In this document: positions 12,201 through 22,860 of the stretch, piece by piece
How the letters are laid out: each line of letters begins with the position of its first letter
Numbering within the stretch: the stretch's first letter is position 1
NCBI GenBank assembly: GCA_965153355.1
Contig: OZ231128.1
Coordinates: forward strand, 10,912,001-10,976,000
Direction of reading: 5' to 3'
Length of the DNA: 64,000 nt
Origin: Flaccisagitta enflata
Taxonomy: Eukaryota; Chaetognatha; Sagittoidea; Aphragmophora
The notes under the pieces: generated by a model
The model's input: the letters and a program-made list of their open reading frames with translations, nothing else
Databases searched by the model: none
Told to the model about the DNA's origin: nothing
Position numbers and translations under genes: made by a program

Positions 12201-15200
12201 AGCGGCCCCAAAGGGCCGATGTCCTGTAGGACACAGGGGTGAATTTCCATACGTCCGTCCTTCCCCCCAACCCGAAGCTTTCCAAGCCTAAAATTCCCAT
12301 CGGATAACATGGGAAATTGTCAAAATGCAAACTTCCCATTGAATAACATGGAAAATTTACAAAAAAGCAAGAACATGCATGTATCCCATTGAATAACATG
12401 GAAAATTGACAAGAGATTGAAAAGAATGCAAAATTCTTATTGAATATCATGGAAAATTGCTATTAAGGCCTCAAATATGCCCTCTCAGGACGTATGGAAA
12501 TTCACCCCTGTGTCCTACAGGACATTGGCCTTTTGGGGCCGCTGCACTGCTCTCACTCCACTTCTTCAGCCAATCACTCCAAGCAGGGCATCTGGTACCG
12601 CTGACCATGTGTGATCCTTGGATGACTTGTTATGAAGTGCAAGTTTTGCAGAGACAGACTAATCAAGAAAAGTTTGATCAAGAAAAAATTCAAATATTTG
12701 ATGGATCTTTTTTGTCTGTTGTTTATATTTCAGCCTGTTGTTTACTTCAAACATTTGTGCGTCGTTAAAAAAGTCAAAGTCAGATGATACACTGGCGGAA
12801 CTGAGGTACTGAGGTACTGTAGTTAACAGGCCCAATTGTGGCACAGCGTCAACAATTGCAGAAGATACAGTCTGACCTTTGACTTGAATGCTTTCTTTGG
12901 AGGAGAAAGGGACACCAAGAAAAGGTTTTTTCTCCACAGATATTTCTGGTGCATCTGGATTTGTATCAAGAAGATGATCAACATCTGCTGCCTCTTCTAG
13001 AGCGCCTTCAAATCTAAAATTAAGAAGGAGGCCTATTATATTTCAAAACAAAACTAGGCCCGATACAGGGCTACTAAGGTCCTTTGAAGGTGGGCAGGGG
13101 CAGTGAAAGAGAGGCGTGCGCGCAACCGAAAACAGTTCCTTACTTGTAACTGTAATCAAATGTAATTGTAATCAGACTGAAATCAGATATTTTTGTTTTT
13201 ATATATAAAAGGCTTTCACTCACAACATTAACTTTGACTTAAAACACAAACTGTACAATTTTTTTTGTTTTTGGCCGGAGCAAAATGAATCAAATCTTAA
13301 GGAGGACAATTCTTGTACTATTTTCTCACTAATTAGTTAATAATTGAGCTGCAGAACCCAAATTGGTAGGGGTGTCATGTCCTTACTTAGCCAACTTGTC
13401 GTTGTTCTTCATTACCTGTCGCCAATGAAGCAATTTAAAATAGGATTGACCTCCTCAATTCTTTTGATGAATGATTGCATAATGGACACTGCGGAGCATT
13501 CTCTTTTTCGAATCTTTTCTGCGATTTCCGTGGCAGATATTAACAACACATCATCGGTTATTTTTGGCAGTTTCACGACCTGTGCAGACGGAAGCATCCC
13601 ATGGAGACGAATTCAGTATGAGGACAAAACGACTATTGTGTATATTACTAAGCATAATATAATTTGTAGTTAAGTGATTTTAAGACACAATAATATTTTT
13701 TTCGTAAAAATATTTTTAATTCTTGAAAATTTTTGCTGGAAAAATTATTCTTAGGGATAATCAAAATTAAAGTTTTATTCTGAAAAATGATCACAAAACT
13801 TAGTATTTATTCAATATCTCTTCCTGGACAACTTTTATTGCAGAAAATTTTAAAGATTAGAATTACTATTTAAGGTGAAAGTTGAGTCGTTGAGCTTGAG
13901 GCATCTCACCACATAAAAGACAGCATCGACCTTACCAAGAAGCTCAAGGATGTAAAACTTCCACCCAATTACTCCCTTTGCTCCTTCGACCTTTGTGATA
14001 TGTACACAAACATTCCTCAAGAATCCACTCTTACCATCCTGAGAACGAAACTCGAGGAAGACAGGTCTCTCCAAAGGCGCACACCCCTCCGCATTGATGA
14101 CATCATGGCCCTGATCAAACTTGACCTAGATCTTGCCTACTTTCGTTGGGGTGACGCCTACTACAAGCAGCTCAAAGGATTTGGCATGGGCAAATCTACA
14201 TCGAGCCCATTGTCCGACATCTATATGGAAGATTTTGAGGCCACTGCCCTTGCCAACTACCCCACCGGCGACCCCACCATCAGTCCCGGGGAGCTCATTC
14301 TCTTCTGGTATAGGAAAGCCGACGATACTCTGGTCGCCATTCACAATGACCACATTCAACCACTCCACGACTATCTCAACAGCATTCACCCTGACATCAA
14401 GTGGACGAAGGAAATCGAATCAGATGGTAAAATCGCCATGCTTGATGTCTCCATCATTCACAACCCAGACGGCACCTTAGATTTTGACGTATACCGCAAA
14501 CCTACACATACCAACCAATACATTCCATTTGACAGCCATGCTCCTATTTCACACAAATACTCCACCATCCATGCCCTCACTCGTCGTGCTGCCCTTATCC
14601 CATCTACAGAAGAGCTCAGAAAGGCTGAACTTGAGAGAGTCAAAGAAGCTCTTACCGTTAATGGCTACACCAAATGGGCATTTGACAAAGCTCGGTATCG
14701 CCCTCCTCCTCCTCCTCCTCCTCCTCCTCCTCCTTCCAACTCTCCGCCTCTATCTCCGACCCATCCTGCTATTCCTCCTCTTATACCTCCTCCCCCTCCT
14801 CCTCCACCTCCTCCTCCTCCTCCTCCTCATCCTCCTCCTCCTCGTAATGGCCATGTCACCTTGCCTTACTACTCAGGACTTACCGAGCCCATGGCCCGCA
14901 TGATGAGAAGCAAGGGCCTTACGACCTCTATTTCCACCCGTGGGTCTCTCAGAGAAATTCTAGTCAAGCCCAAGGACAAACTTGACAAAGAAGATCTCAC
15001 CGGCGTCCTCTACCATCTGCGCTGTGCAGGCTGTAACAACGAAGTCTGCACATGCACATACGTCGGCGAAACAGAACGTACAGCTGCAGCTCGTTTTAAA
15101 GAGCACACCTCCACCGCTAAAAACGCTCTTGGCAATTACAAATCGGCCATGATGCAGCATGCCCATGAAAATGGCCATCATTTTCGTGAAGAAGATCTCA

Positions 15201-15649
15201 CCATTCTCGGCTACGAGCAAGATTGGGTCAAGAGAGGGATCAAGGAAGCGGCATTCATCAAGATTCTAGAACCTTCCATCAATCTTGACCCAGGCCGCCA
15301 TACCCTCTCTTCCCACTTTGACTCCATTCTCTCTTCTATAATCACCGCTCCTCCTCCTCCTCCTGCTCCCCACAATCCCGACATCGAGGAACGCATAAAC
15401 ACCGCCCCTCGTCGGCAAGGTCGTCCTAGGCACCAACCTGAGGCCAATTCCCAACCTGCCTCTTCTCCTAATGACCAATCCCAGCAGCAGGAGAGCACCC
15501 AACCGCAGCGGCAGCCCCACTCTCAGCCGCTGCCCCAAAGACAATCCCAGCGTATTCGGGATCGCCAGCGATTACAACAACCATCCAACCACTGATTGCG
15601 TTCTCTTTTTGGGTGACCACAGGCGGCACCCTGAGCATTTCTTGCTCAG

Positions 15650-15718
<69 letters not shown>

Positions 15719-16186
15719 ACTTTGCCAATCCTTCTTCTTCTTTCTCTTCCTCTGCTCTTATCTCTCTTCCACTATATCTTTATATCTTTTTCTCATTCCG
15801 ACTGATGAAGATTTGAGTACAGATCGAAAATTATCGGATTTCAATTTTCACCATCGTTGATATTTGCGTCCAAATACATTCAATAGAATTACTATTACCA
15901 TCATAAATGTTTTTGTATGTTAAAGTAGTTATAACATAAAAATAAACCATGCCTGAGCAATACACACATTTGTCGTTTTGTCCACAGACTGTAAAAGGTT
16001 TTGAACTGGCCATTCATGGTTTATCCACAATTGCACATCAGTCAATGACCAAACTGGTTCAACCAGATTTATATAATCAGTATTTACCTTGACTCCGCTG
16101 TAAATCATCCCAAAAACTATGTCGAGGCAACATTGAATCAGTCGAATGAAAGAGTTTAAAGAGAGCCATAATAGTTTTGTCGCCAT
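9270..16186 (-). CDS. FAAH2: Fatty-acid amide hydrolase 2-like amidase, copy A (complete, 9 exons)
   Basis: Amidase-signature serine hydrolase expected to cleave fatty-acid amides such as N-acylethanolamines. Exons in transcript order: 16186-16088, 13579-13416, 13013-12877, 12138-11929, 11768-11696, 11499-11263, 10691-10477, 9832-9659, 9538-9270. All introns are GT-AG, phases agree, and the sum is 526 codons including TGA (525 aa; human FAAH2 is about 530). Exon 1 starts at the ATG after ttgttcaag and encodes a hydrophobic anchor (LLWLSLNSFIRLIQCCLDIVF), as FAAH2 has at its N terminus. The triad is intact by motif: Lys127 in PFSSKES, Ser202 in VGGSSG, Ser226 in SDIGGSIR, with the family spacings 75 and 24. 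The C terminus GLGKKGVPLGIQVV...FGGWV is typical of FAAH2. Intron 1 contains a Penelope-like element and other introns carry HINE-like and D-family copies. The ortholog name is by motif resemblance; vertebrate FAAH2 acts on lipid droplets or membranes, and here location is inferred. Confidence 0.93.
9858..10275. mobile_element. Two HINE-like ends in inverted arrangement
   Basis: At the left (minus orientation): TTTAGTCGCGACTTAACCCTG, GTCGGTC microsatellite, then TGCCCCTGCCCACCCGCA. The middle is a degenerate tandem of acccataattacct and related units. At the right (plus orientation): CGGACCGACGGACCGACA and hairpin AGTCGCG-aaca-CGCGACT followed by AAAA. Lies in intron 7 of FAAH2 copy A. Confidence 0.55.
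10885..11105 (-). mobile_element. HINE-like element, type C
   Basis: Minus orientation: degenerate hairpin AAGTTGCGGACACGCAGATC, (GTCC)n microsatellite, GTCAAAAAGTGGAAAAACG, a GT-rich ggtgttgggtgtgg block, then CTGCCCACCTGTCCGCAAC and GACCCCGCGTCACTTGTT. Intron 6 of FAAH2 copy A. It interrupts an older repeat marked by TGCCTATAATGG (10850) and CCGCCTATAATAAAT (11143). Confidence 0.65.
12192..12632 (-). mobile_element. Family D element (GGGGCCGCTGCC type)
   Basis: Inverted internal ends: GGCAGCGGCCCCAAAGGGCC with CCTGTAGGACACAGGGG at the left, CCCCTGTGTCCTACAGGAC with TTTTGGGGCCGCTGC at the right. The middle is a ~32-bp tandem around cccattgaataacatgg. A head GCAGGGCATCTGGTACCGC, GACCATGTGTGATCC closes the right side. 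Intron 3 of FAAH2 copy A. Confidence 0.6.
13050..13125 (+). mobile_element. HINE-like remnant
   Basis: Left-end remnant GGCCCGATACAGGGCTAC followed by GGTGGGCAGGGGCAGTG; the hairpin end is missing. Intron 2 of FAAH2 copy A. Confidence 0.4.
13884..15595 (+). CDS. Penelope-like reverse transcriptase / GIY-YIG endonuclease, N-terminally truncated
   Basis: The first ATG is at 14000 (531 aa), but the frame is open from about 13884 and upstream residues (NYSLCSFDLCDMYTNIPQES) look like RT, so the true start is lost. RT palm motifs: DMYTNIP, then GFGMGKSTSSPLSDIYM, then FWYRKADDTLV. The catalytic box reads ADD where most of these RTs have a YVDD-type box. YRKPTHTNQY follows, as in this class. A linker of about 50 residues is almost all proline, from (CCT)n at 14700-14850. 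The C-terminal part has paired cysteines (CAGCNNEVCTC) leading into YVGETERTAAARFKEH and the HAHENGHHF / IKEAAFIK segment, the GIY-YIG endonuclease of Penelope-like elements. The tail is rich in Gln and Pro. The copy lacks its RT N terminus and cannot be autonomous. Confidence 0.85.
15651..15714. repeat. (TC)n microsatellite
   Basis: Near-perfect dinucleotide run in the 3' region of the Penelope-like element. Confidence 0.95.
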
Positions 16187-16355
16187 CTTGAACAATTAAC
16201 TACATGAGATTCGAATAAATGAGTCAGATTTTCAATGAAGTGTTATTTTGTACAAAAAGTTTTGAATCAGAAAGAATTTACCCGAAGGAAAAAATAGCCA
16301 ATCGCTTCTCTATTTTCGGTTTGGTCAATATTCAATAATTGTGTTATTATTTTAA

Positions 16356-16447
16356 TCTGTTACCATCAAATTTTCTATCTGTTACCATCAAATTTTCTAT
16401 CTGTTACCATCAAATTTTCTATCTGTTACCATCAAATTTTTTTCATG
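16356..16447. repeat. Four tandem 22-bp units upstream of FAAH2 copy A
   Basis: TCTGTTACCATCAAATTTTC with TA completes the 22-bp unit, repeated four times almost without change; the last unit ends in a T run. It lies about 170-260 bp upstream of the ATG at 16186, where a promoter could be. A regulatory role is conjecture. Confidence 0.9.
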
Positions 16448-16479
16448 CAATAAAATTGAAGGAAACTATCGCTATTGAA

Positions 16480-16675
16480 TAAGGCCTTGCGGGTTTGGCC
16501 GTGAGAAGGCCGAGGCTCGGTTTTGAGGCCAAACCCGAAATTCGGTTTTGCTTACAAAACCGACTTTGTTTTCTAGGAGTTTTTTTGTTTTTATATCATT
16601 CTTTCATTCTTCCACTCATCAAACTATTTTCTGTTTTTTTTTCTCATCTTTATGATCATATTATATGTCTATGTG

Positions 16676-16759
<84 letters not shown>

Positions 16760-17023
16760 TGCATTTATTTCTTTGTTTTTTTCTTCTTATTATGTTGTTC
16801 AAACTAATTCTTTTTTTCTTGTCTCACTATGTCTGTGTCTGTGTGTGTTTGTTCTTTTTCTATTTTGTTTGTCTTTTTTTTTTCTCATTTCCTTTTTCTA
16901 TCTATCTTTTTCTCACTTTATTTATAAAACCGATATAAACCCAACATAAACCCGAGGAAAGGTTTTGGGGTATTCCGAACCCGAACCAAAACCGAGGAAA
17001 AAAACACCGTACGCAAGGCCTTA
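16480..17023. mobile_element. TIR element with 8-bp target duplication and central (TC)n
   Basis: Perfect inverted ends TAAGGCCTTGCG and CGCAAGGCCTTA, flanked by an exact direct repeat CTATTGAA (16472-16479 and 17024-17031). Subterminal blocks AAACCCGAAATTCGGTTTTG and GAACCCGAACCAAAACCGAG are also inverted. A (TC)n run at 16678-16757 fills the middle. No ORF. The 8-bp duplication suits hAT or P-type transposition. About 300 bp upstream of the FAAH2 copy A start. Confidence 0.8.
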
Positions 17024-17489
17024 CTATTGAAGTGACAAAAAAGTTGATAACACGTTATGACAATCATTTCTGTAGCTGATCACTAGGAATTCTAATTTGC
17101 ATAGAAAATCAAAATAAGAACATAGCTCGCTTTGTTACTGATTTGAGAATCGCACTATGTTCTTCTTTTGTTGATATTTGGATTTTCTGTGTAAATTTCA
17201 AATTTCAAGTCGGTCATGGTACATCAACAAAACAAATACTCTATTGCATTTTGCATGTTTTTTTCAGCCATAAAATAAAAGATTTGAGATCAAAACTGGC
17301 ATATGCAAGATGATTAATGTAAAACGTGTTGGTTGACAGTTTAAGTGATAACATAAAACAAAACAAGCCCAACAGGCCAACAGTCGCATGCTACGTTACA
17401 CACAATTACACAACATCATACGACAGAACTTCATACTACATGAAGTCTGTCCCAAAAAAAGTTACAATCTGCACCAATAACGACTGTCC

Positions 17490-17820
17490 AATAAAAAGTT
17501 GGTAGAATACTCAAAAATGACCAAAAATACTCAAAATTACCAATAAGTACCCAAAAACACCCAAAAATACCAAAAAATACTCAAAAATACCTATAAAAAC
17601 CCAAAAGTGTCTGAAAGTACCCTAAAATACCTTTAGTACCTAAAATAACTCAAATACCCTAATGTACCCTGAAGTACCCTAAAGTACCCTGAAATACCTT
17701 GGAGTACCTAAAAATACCTTAAAAAACCTTATTAAGTCATTATTTTAAAAATGTGACGGACCGACGGACCTACCGACCGACACGGCAAGTTGTAGAGTCG
17801 CGTGCACGCGACTAAAAAGA
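17490..17820 (+). mobile_element. Degenerate tandem repeat ending in a HINE-like hairpin terminus
   Basis: 17495-17740 is a 10-13 bp degenerate repeat (caaaaatactc, taccctgaag and similar). It runs into CGGACCGACGGACCTACCG and the hairpin AGTCGCG-tgca-CGCGACT with AAAA (17797-17818). The tandem block takes the place of the usual element body, as at 10020-10220. Confidence 0.6.
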
Positions 17821-17869
17821 TCGAATAGCAGAATAGGAGGAATTAATTTAGGGTTTTCTGTATTTTTTC

Positions 17870-18056
17870 GCTCGAGCTTGACAGACGGACAGATCCTCTT
17901 ATAAAGGTGCAATGGCGCATTTAACTAGGACGCTTACACAGCAATCCAGTCGTAGACAGGTGGGCAGGAGCATGGATGCAAAATCCACTCGTAATTCAAA
18001 AATGTGACCGACCGATGGACAAACCGACCGACACGGCGTGTTCGCGACTAAAAATT
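17870..18056 (+). mobile_element. HINE-like fragments
   Basis: Pieces include CCAGTCGTAGACAGGTGGGC, then GACCGACCGATGGACAAACC and a terminal GTTCGCGACTAAAAA. The terminal hairpin is shortened. Confidence 0.5.
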
Positions 18057-18105
18057 TCCGGTAATTAACGACCATTTCAGTACAAAAGATTTAAACACGC
18101 AGCAG

Positions 18106-18618
18106 TTGGGTGCTTCACATAGCGAAAGTTTGGAGTATCGTTTCATCCTACTGACATAATGTGGAGGAGCAATAATCATGATGATCAATATTTTTTTTTT
18201 AAATTCCTTCATCTTCCGTTTTTGTTTTGGCCTTGGAGTTCCACACAAATCCCAGAAATCAGCAAAATCCTACATAGTGTTGTTACAAAACAAACACATT
18301 TTTAATTCAAAAAATCTTTGTCTGAAAAAATATCAACTTAAAAGTCAGAATATAAATTATGACATAGCTTATTTAAAATCAGATAGACAATTTTTCAAAA
18401 AGAAAAAAAATAATTATTGCTATTTTAAAACATATTATCATATTGATTTTTCCCACTTCATTATGTAAATTAAGTCCTAAAAATGGATTTTAAAAAAAAA
18501 ACAGAAGATAAATTGTTTTTGATAAAATAAAAATGATAAAGGTCTTAGAATCAGCTTTTCCACATTAGGTAAAGAGGGTGAAAAAAAATTCCTAACTTTT
18601 GCTACGTGAAGCACCCAA
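18106..18618. mobile_element. MITE with 9-bp target duplication
   Basis: Inverted ends TTGGGTGCTTCACATAGC and GCTACGTGAAGCACCCAA, flanked by the exact direct repeat ACGCAGCAG (18097-18105 and 18619-18627). No transposase. A second copy starts at 63759. Nine-bp duplications are usual for Mutator-like elements. Confidence 0.8.
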
Positions 18619-18659
18619 ACGCAGCAGCTTAGAGTCGAACCAGTTTCAAAACTCACTCA

Positions 18660-18661
<2 letters not shown>

Positions 18662-18713
<52 letters not shown>
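18662..18713. repeat. (TC)n microsatellite
   Basis: Perfect dinucleotide run beside the 18106-18618 MITE. Confidence 0.95.
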
Positions 18714-18716
<3 letters not shown>

Positions 18717-18885
18717 CTGGGTAAATTATGAAAATAAGGTCCAAACTTTATCTCTATCTTTGCCAAAACACGAAACCAGCCTGATCGGGTAACTGAAAAT
18801 GTTCAGGAACATGAACCTCGCCATAAATTAGATATCTAGCTGACATCGCTTTTCTATCTGATACATGGGAGGAGAACAATATTTT

Positions 18886-19000
18886 AGTCGCGAGCTTAGC
18901 TTTGCCACTTCATAAGCCCTGCCCAACTTCCTTTCATGAGCTTTTCTATCACTTCTCCTGCACACCTACATGCAACTAAGGTAGCCGTCTATCCTTGTTT
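18886..19000 (-). mobile_element. HINE-like element, degraded
   Basis: TTTAGTCGCGAGCTTAGC at the left; CTCCTGCACACCTACATGC, CAACTAAGGTAGCCG and TCTATCCTTGTTT at the right. Short copy without much microsatellite. Confidence 0.5.
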
Positions 19001-19880
19001 TTGAACCTCTCATCTTTTGCAGGATTTCATTGTAGGGAGATCACAGCACAGCGCAACTTTCAGATTCTAGTCCTCATTTTCAATGTAGAAACAATATTGG
19101 ATAATAAAAACAACCAATTACCGTATCCATTTCATAACCCCCTTCCAATTGAGCCCACTTTTCACAAAAAAAGATGTAAAAAGCCTTAATTGATTAAAAA
19201 AACAAACAAAACAAAACAAAACAAAACCAAACAATATAAGCCATTTTCACTGCTTTTAAAAGAGACATGTCACGAATATTTCCATTTTGAGTTAAACTAA
19301 GCATTTTGACAGTCTTCCTTAAGGAAAGTGGACAAAGAAACAGATCTGTCATCTGTGACACAATTGACTCATAGGGATTGGGGAAGCTTGTTAAAGGTTT
19401 GAATTCATAACACTGCTTTCTGACAGGAGATTTGGGTTTTCTTGCATTTATGTGTAGGTCATGGGTATGCAAATCAAGATCTATCCAGTGGAAGTCATCC
19501 CTAAAGCGCTTTTTGAAAAAAGCGAAACATTCATAATCTTCAGCTTCATTTTGCACAAAGAATTTTGCAGGTCGTTAAGACTCTTTTTTGACAGCATATT
19601 GTTAATCCTGATACACTTCTGTTTCATTTGATAGGTCGCGCTATATGGTTTTGATGAAAAATAAAATTTTCACATTTTAGGCCACCGGTGTAATTTTTGT
19701 AACAGTGGCTTGAAAAAAGAAAATGTTATTTCTTTTTAAAACCCTGTAGTGCGACCTATCAAAAAAAATAAAATATAAGATTTTGATTAGGATTTCCAAT
19801 ATGCTGTAAAAAATTAAAACGGACCAACTTGCTAAATCATTTATGTAACATGAAGCTAAATTTTATAAATTCTTCACTTT
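19001..19880. other. Intergenic stretch, no supported gene
   Basis: A 120-codon minus-strand frame (19194-19556) has no recognisable domain and no supporting splice signals. A short local inversion (ACCCTGTAGTGCGACCTATC near 19740 against GATAGGTCGCGC near 19632) suggests another small repeat. Confidence 0.4.
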
Positions 19881-19885
19881 CCTTT

Positions 19886-20082
19886 AAACAAGGCCGGATA
19901 CACGGCTACCCCAGTCGCGCACGGGTGGGCAGGGGTCGTAATTGAGGTCACCAGATCATTCGGGCAGGAGCAGTGAGGCCAAAAAGTGCAAAAACCCAAA
20001 AAAAAGTAGTGTGACGGACGGACGGACGGATGGATGGACCGACAAAGCGGGGTGTAGAGTCGCGTAGCACGCGACTAAAAGC
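19886..20082 (+). mobile_element. HINE-like element, TCGCG subfamily (complete)
   Basis: ACAAGGCCGGATACACGGCT, then CAGTCGCGCACGGGTGGGC, a (GGAC)n microsatellite, and terminal hairpin AGTCGCG-tagca-CGCGACT with AAAA. A clear copy of about 197 bp. Confidence 0.75.
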
Positions 20083-20889
20083 GCTCTAAAGATGATTTTC
20101 CACTGTCGAGTTCGTGATTTGTTGGCCCATGACCTATACAAAAAGCAAAAAAAAAAAAAAAAAACCCAAAAAAATAAACCAGTGGCAAAAAAAGCGCCAA
20201 GGTCACTAATCAGAAAATATACGGAAACTTTGATTCACCATGATTACATCCACAATTTCCTACAAAATTGTTGATGAGACAGACAGAACGACAAAAAAGA
20301 AATGGACAGATAAAAGAAGGGAGAGAGAAAAGTTGCAAACAAATGTTTAGTTCAAACAGAGGACGCATTGTTGCCCAATCGGGCTCGGTTTTCTTATGCA
20401 GTCAAAATTTTCCTGAGACCAAGGTAATTTCAAACAATCGCACAATAGTGGCGTTTGTTGTGTTTCCATCCCATCCTTAACAGTAGAAATACATCATTGG
20501 GCTAACCATTTGGACTTAGTCCTAGATCATTTTCCAGTGAGTCCTTTTCATTATGCGTGTATTGGAATGGGAAAATGACTTGGAATAGAGCATCAACCTA
20601 ACTTTTATGCATGCACATGACTGAAAATTTCGCTCTTACAACATACAGACATCTAAAATTATACAACTAGGTTGTACAATTCCCAAAAATGAGACCAAAT
20701 TGGTACTTGCAGCTTTATTTTAAAGAAGTACCTCTCTTTCTTAATTGACGCTTCTTTTCAACTTAATAAATAATAAGGAAATCAAAGGAATTAATAATCC
20801 TCTATGATTTTATTGATTTATAATATAAAGTGGTAAAATAATTAATTATTAAGTGCAGTTAAAAGAAGTCCTGACCCATTTAACTTTAA

Positions 20890-21020
20890 CAACGGTCTTC
20901 CCGGCATAACATTGGTTAAGATAGGATAAGATGAGGATAATTGTGATTATTCCGGATTAAACACTATTGAGAGATCCAATTATAATCCTTTGGTAAGATA
21001 GGGGTTGAGTCAGGGGCATA
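20890..21020 (-). repeat. Dispersed repeat F, copy 1
   Basis: Contains GGTAAGATAGGGGTTGAG and TTATTCCGGATTAAACAC. Read in reverse this matches CTCAACCCCTATCTTACCC and GGTGTTTATTCCGGA at 60320-60410, and pieces of 41730-41820. Confidence 0.5.
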
Positions 21021-21285
21021 GGGGAGGGTGCTTCCACTACTGCGATGGTAGTACTTTTTATTGGGAGACCACAGTTGTCGGACACTATTCTTTTTTAGAA
21101 AAAAAAGAAAAAAAAGAAAGAAGGAAAAGGAAAAAAAGAGAAAAAATAAAGGAAAAAAACAGGAAATAAGGAGACGGAAAGCAAAACTAATTGGTTTATT
21201 GTAAAAAAATGACAATAATCACTGTTACAGTTTTGAAATAAAAGCATGGGTTTGTTTCAGATGGGGAAACTCATTTTGTCGAATA

Positions 21286-21604
21286 TACCGTATTTTCTCT
21301 AAAAAGCGCCCCGGGCGCTTTTGAAATTGAAATATGACTTTGCTTTTTAACCCTCCAAATAGCACCCCCTTCGTATTGAAGATAAACTTTTATTTGATCC
21401 ATCTTTTTCATGAAAGGCAATCAAAATACTAAATTTGACTTGAAAATGAGATATTCATTGCATATATCTGTTAGAAAGTCAGTGAAAATAGCTCATTGTG
21501 TTGTGTTTTTACATCATTTTACTTTGTATTTCTATGCAAATCTTTTTTGAAGAGTGTGACACTAAGAAAAACAATGGGGGGCGCTTTATGGAGAAAATAT
21601 GGTA
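21286..21604. mobile_element. MITE of the TACCG...GCGCCCCGGGCGC type, copy 2
   Basis: TACCGTATTTTCTCTAAAAA followed by GCGCCCCGGGCGC at the left; GGGGGGCGCTTTATGGAG and AAAATATGGTA at the right. Same plan as 6634-6981. It lies 70 bp beyond the stop codon of FAAH2 copy B. Confidence 0.75.
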
Positions 21605-21675
21605 TGTAGATTGGAGGGTAGCGGTGGTAAAGAATCTAACTCCCCTACACCCCTGGGTTGAGTAGTTATGTTGAA

Positions 21676-22762
21676 TCAACTCGGCTTAACCCATCCTCCG
21701 AATTTCTCATCCAAAAGTTTGGCGACAGCGATGGTGAGTCTGTCGTTGTTCACAGCACCGACGACTTGAATCCCCAAAGGCACTCCCTTCTCACCCAAAC
21801 CTAGAGGAACTTGAGTCACAGGAAGTGACAACGCGTTAAAAATCATCGTATAAGCGCAGTTGAAGGATTTGTAAAGTGGTTGGTTATGAAAATACGCGTA
21901 GTCGGGGCTTGTGGGCAGGAGAATGATTCCATCGTTGCCTATATGTGAAATGGATAAAAAAGGCTTTCTTCATTAACTTCAAACCTAAAAAAAAAGCGAC
22001 TGACACTTTGAGAGGGTAGGTCGGTCGATCGGTCTAATGCGAATTTTTGGATGATGCAAAATCGGCCAAGATCTAGTGATTTCTGAGCTTTACTGTCCTT
22101 GCTGACCCTGTAAGTCAGCACCACCCATGTAACTGGCCATATTGCTGCACCCACCCACTCACTCAGCTTCCTTTGTCCACTCCCAATATCGCTCCTGACC
22201 ACCCACAGCCGAATACTTATTGGCCGTGTATCAGTTCTCATCACTGTATGACTATTTTTCCTCCCCAATTCAGTTTTAGACGCGGACACGCGACTCTAAA
22301 CCTTGCCCTGTTGATTGGTCCTTCGGTCCTTTCATCAGTCCGTAACATCTTTTAATTGCGAGTGGTTTTCGCATAATTGCTCCTGCTCAACCGTCCGGGA
22401 CTGGATCGCCGTGAGTCCGGCCTGGTTTTTTAAATCACCCAATCCATACTTACCCAAGAGTTGGTTGATAGTTTCAGCCAGATTTTGGGTTTTTTGGACC
22501 CAGCGTTGTTTTTCTTCTTCAGAAGTCTCTGCTTCATCTAACTTTTCCGAGAGAGCGAGCCCAATGGCAGGCAAAGTGTGATTTGAAAGACCCAACAGCT
22601 TCAAAAGCAACTGTTTCCACGGATTAATTGGCTGATCTGTTTGGAAGTGTGGGTGCGCGTGCGCGTGTGTGCGCGTATGTGTGCGCGTATGTGTGCACGT
22701 GTGTGTGCACGTGTGTGTGCACGTGTGTGTGTGTGTACGTGTGTGTGTACGTGTGTGTGTAC

Positions 22763-22860
<98 letters not shown>

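Larger units (their letters stand above)
13870..15860 (+). mobile_element. Penelope-like retroelement, 5'-truncated
   Basis: Identified from its RT plus GIY-YIG ORF. The coding frame opens abruptly near 13884 mid-domain, so the N-terminal RT part is missing; 5' truncation is common in this class. The 3' region contains a (TC)n tract (15651-15714) and ends near CCATCGTTGATATTTGCG. The 3' boundary is approximate. It lies in intron 1 of FAAH2 copy A, antisense to that gene. Confidence 0.8.

Noticed and set aside
16495-16949. Frames with long SLSLSL stretches (also at 15613, 28537 and 62358)
   Set aside because: Translation of (TC)n/(GA)n microsatellites.
19194-19556. 120-codon minus-strand frame
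   Set aside because: No domain, no neighbouring exons in phase, and it ends in a repeat-derived hydrophobic stretch; not enough to call a gene.
20348-20425. Exon-like segment ending CCAAGgtaatt on the plus strand
   Set aside because: Isolated, with no in-phase partners upstream or downstream.
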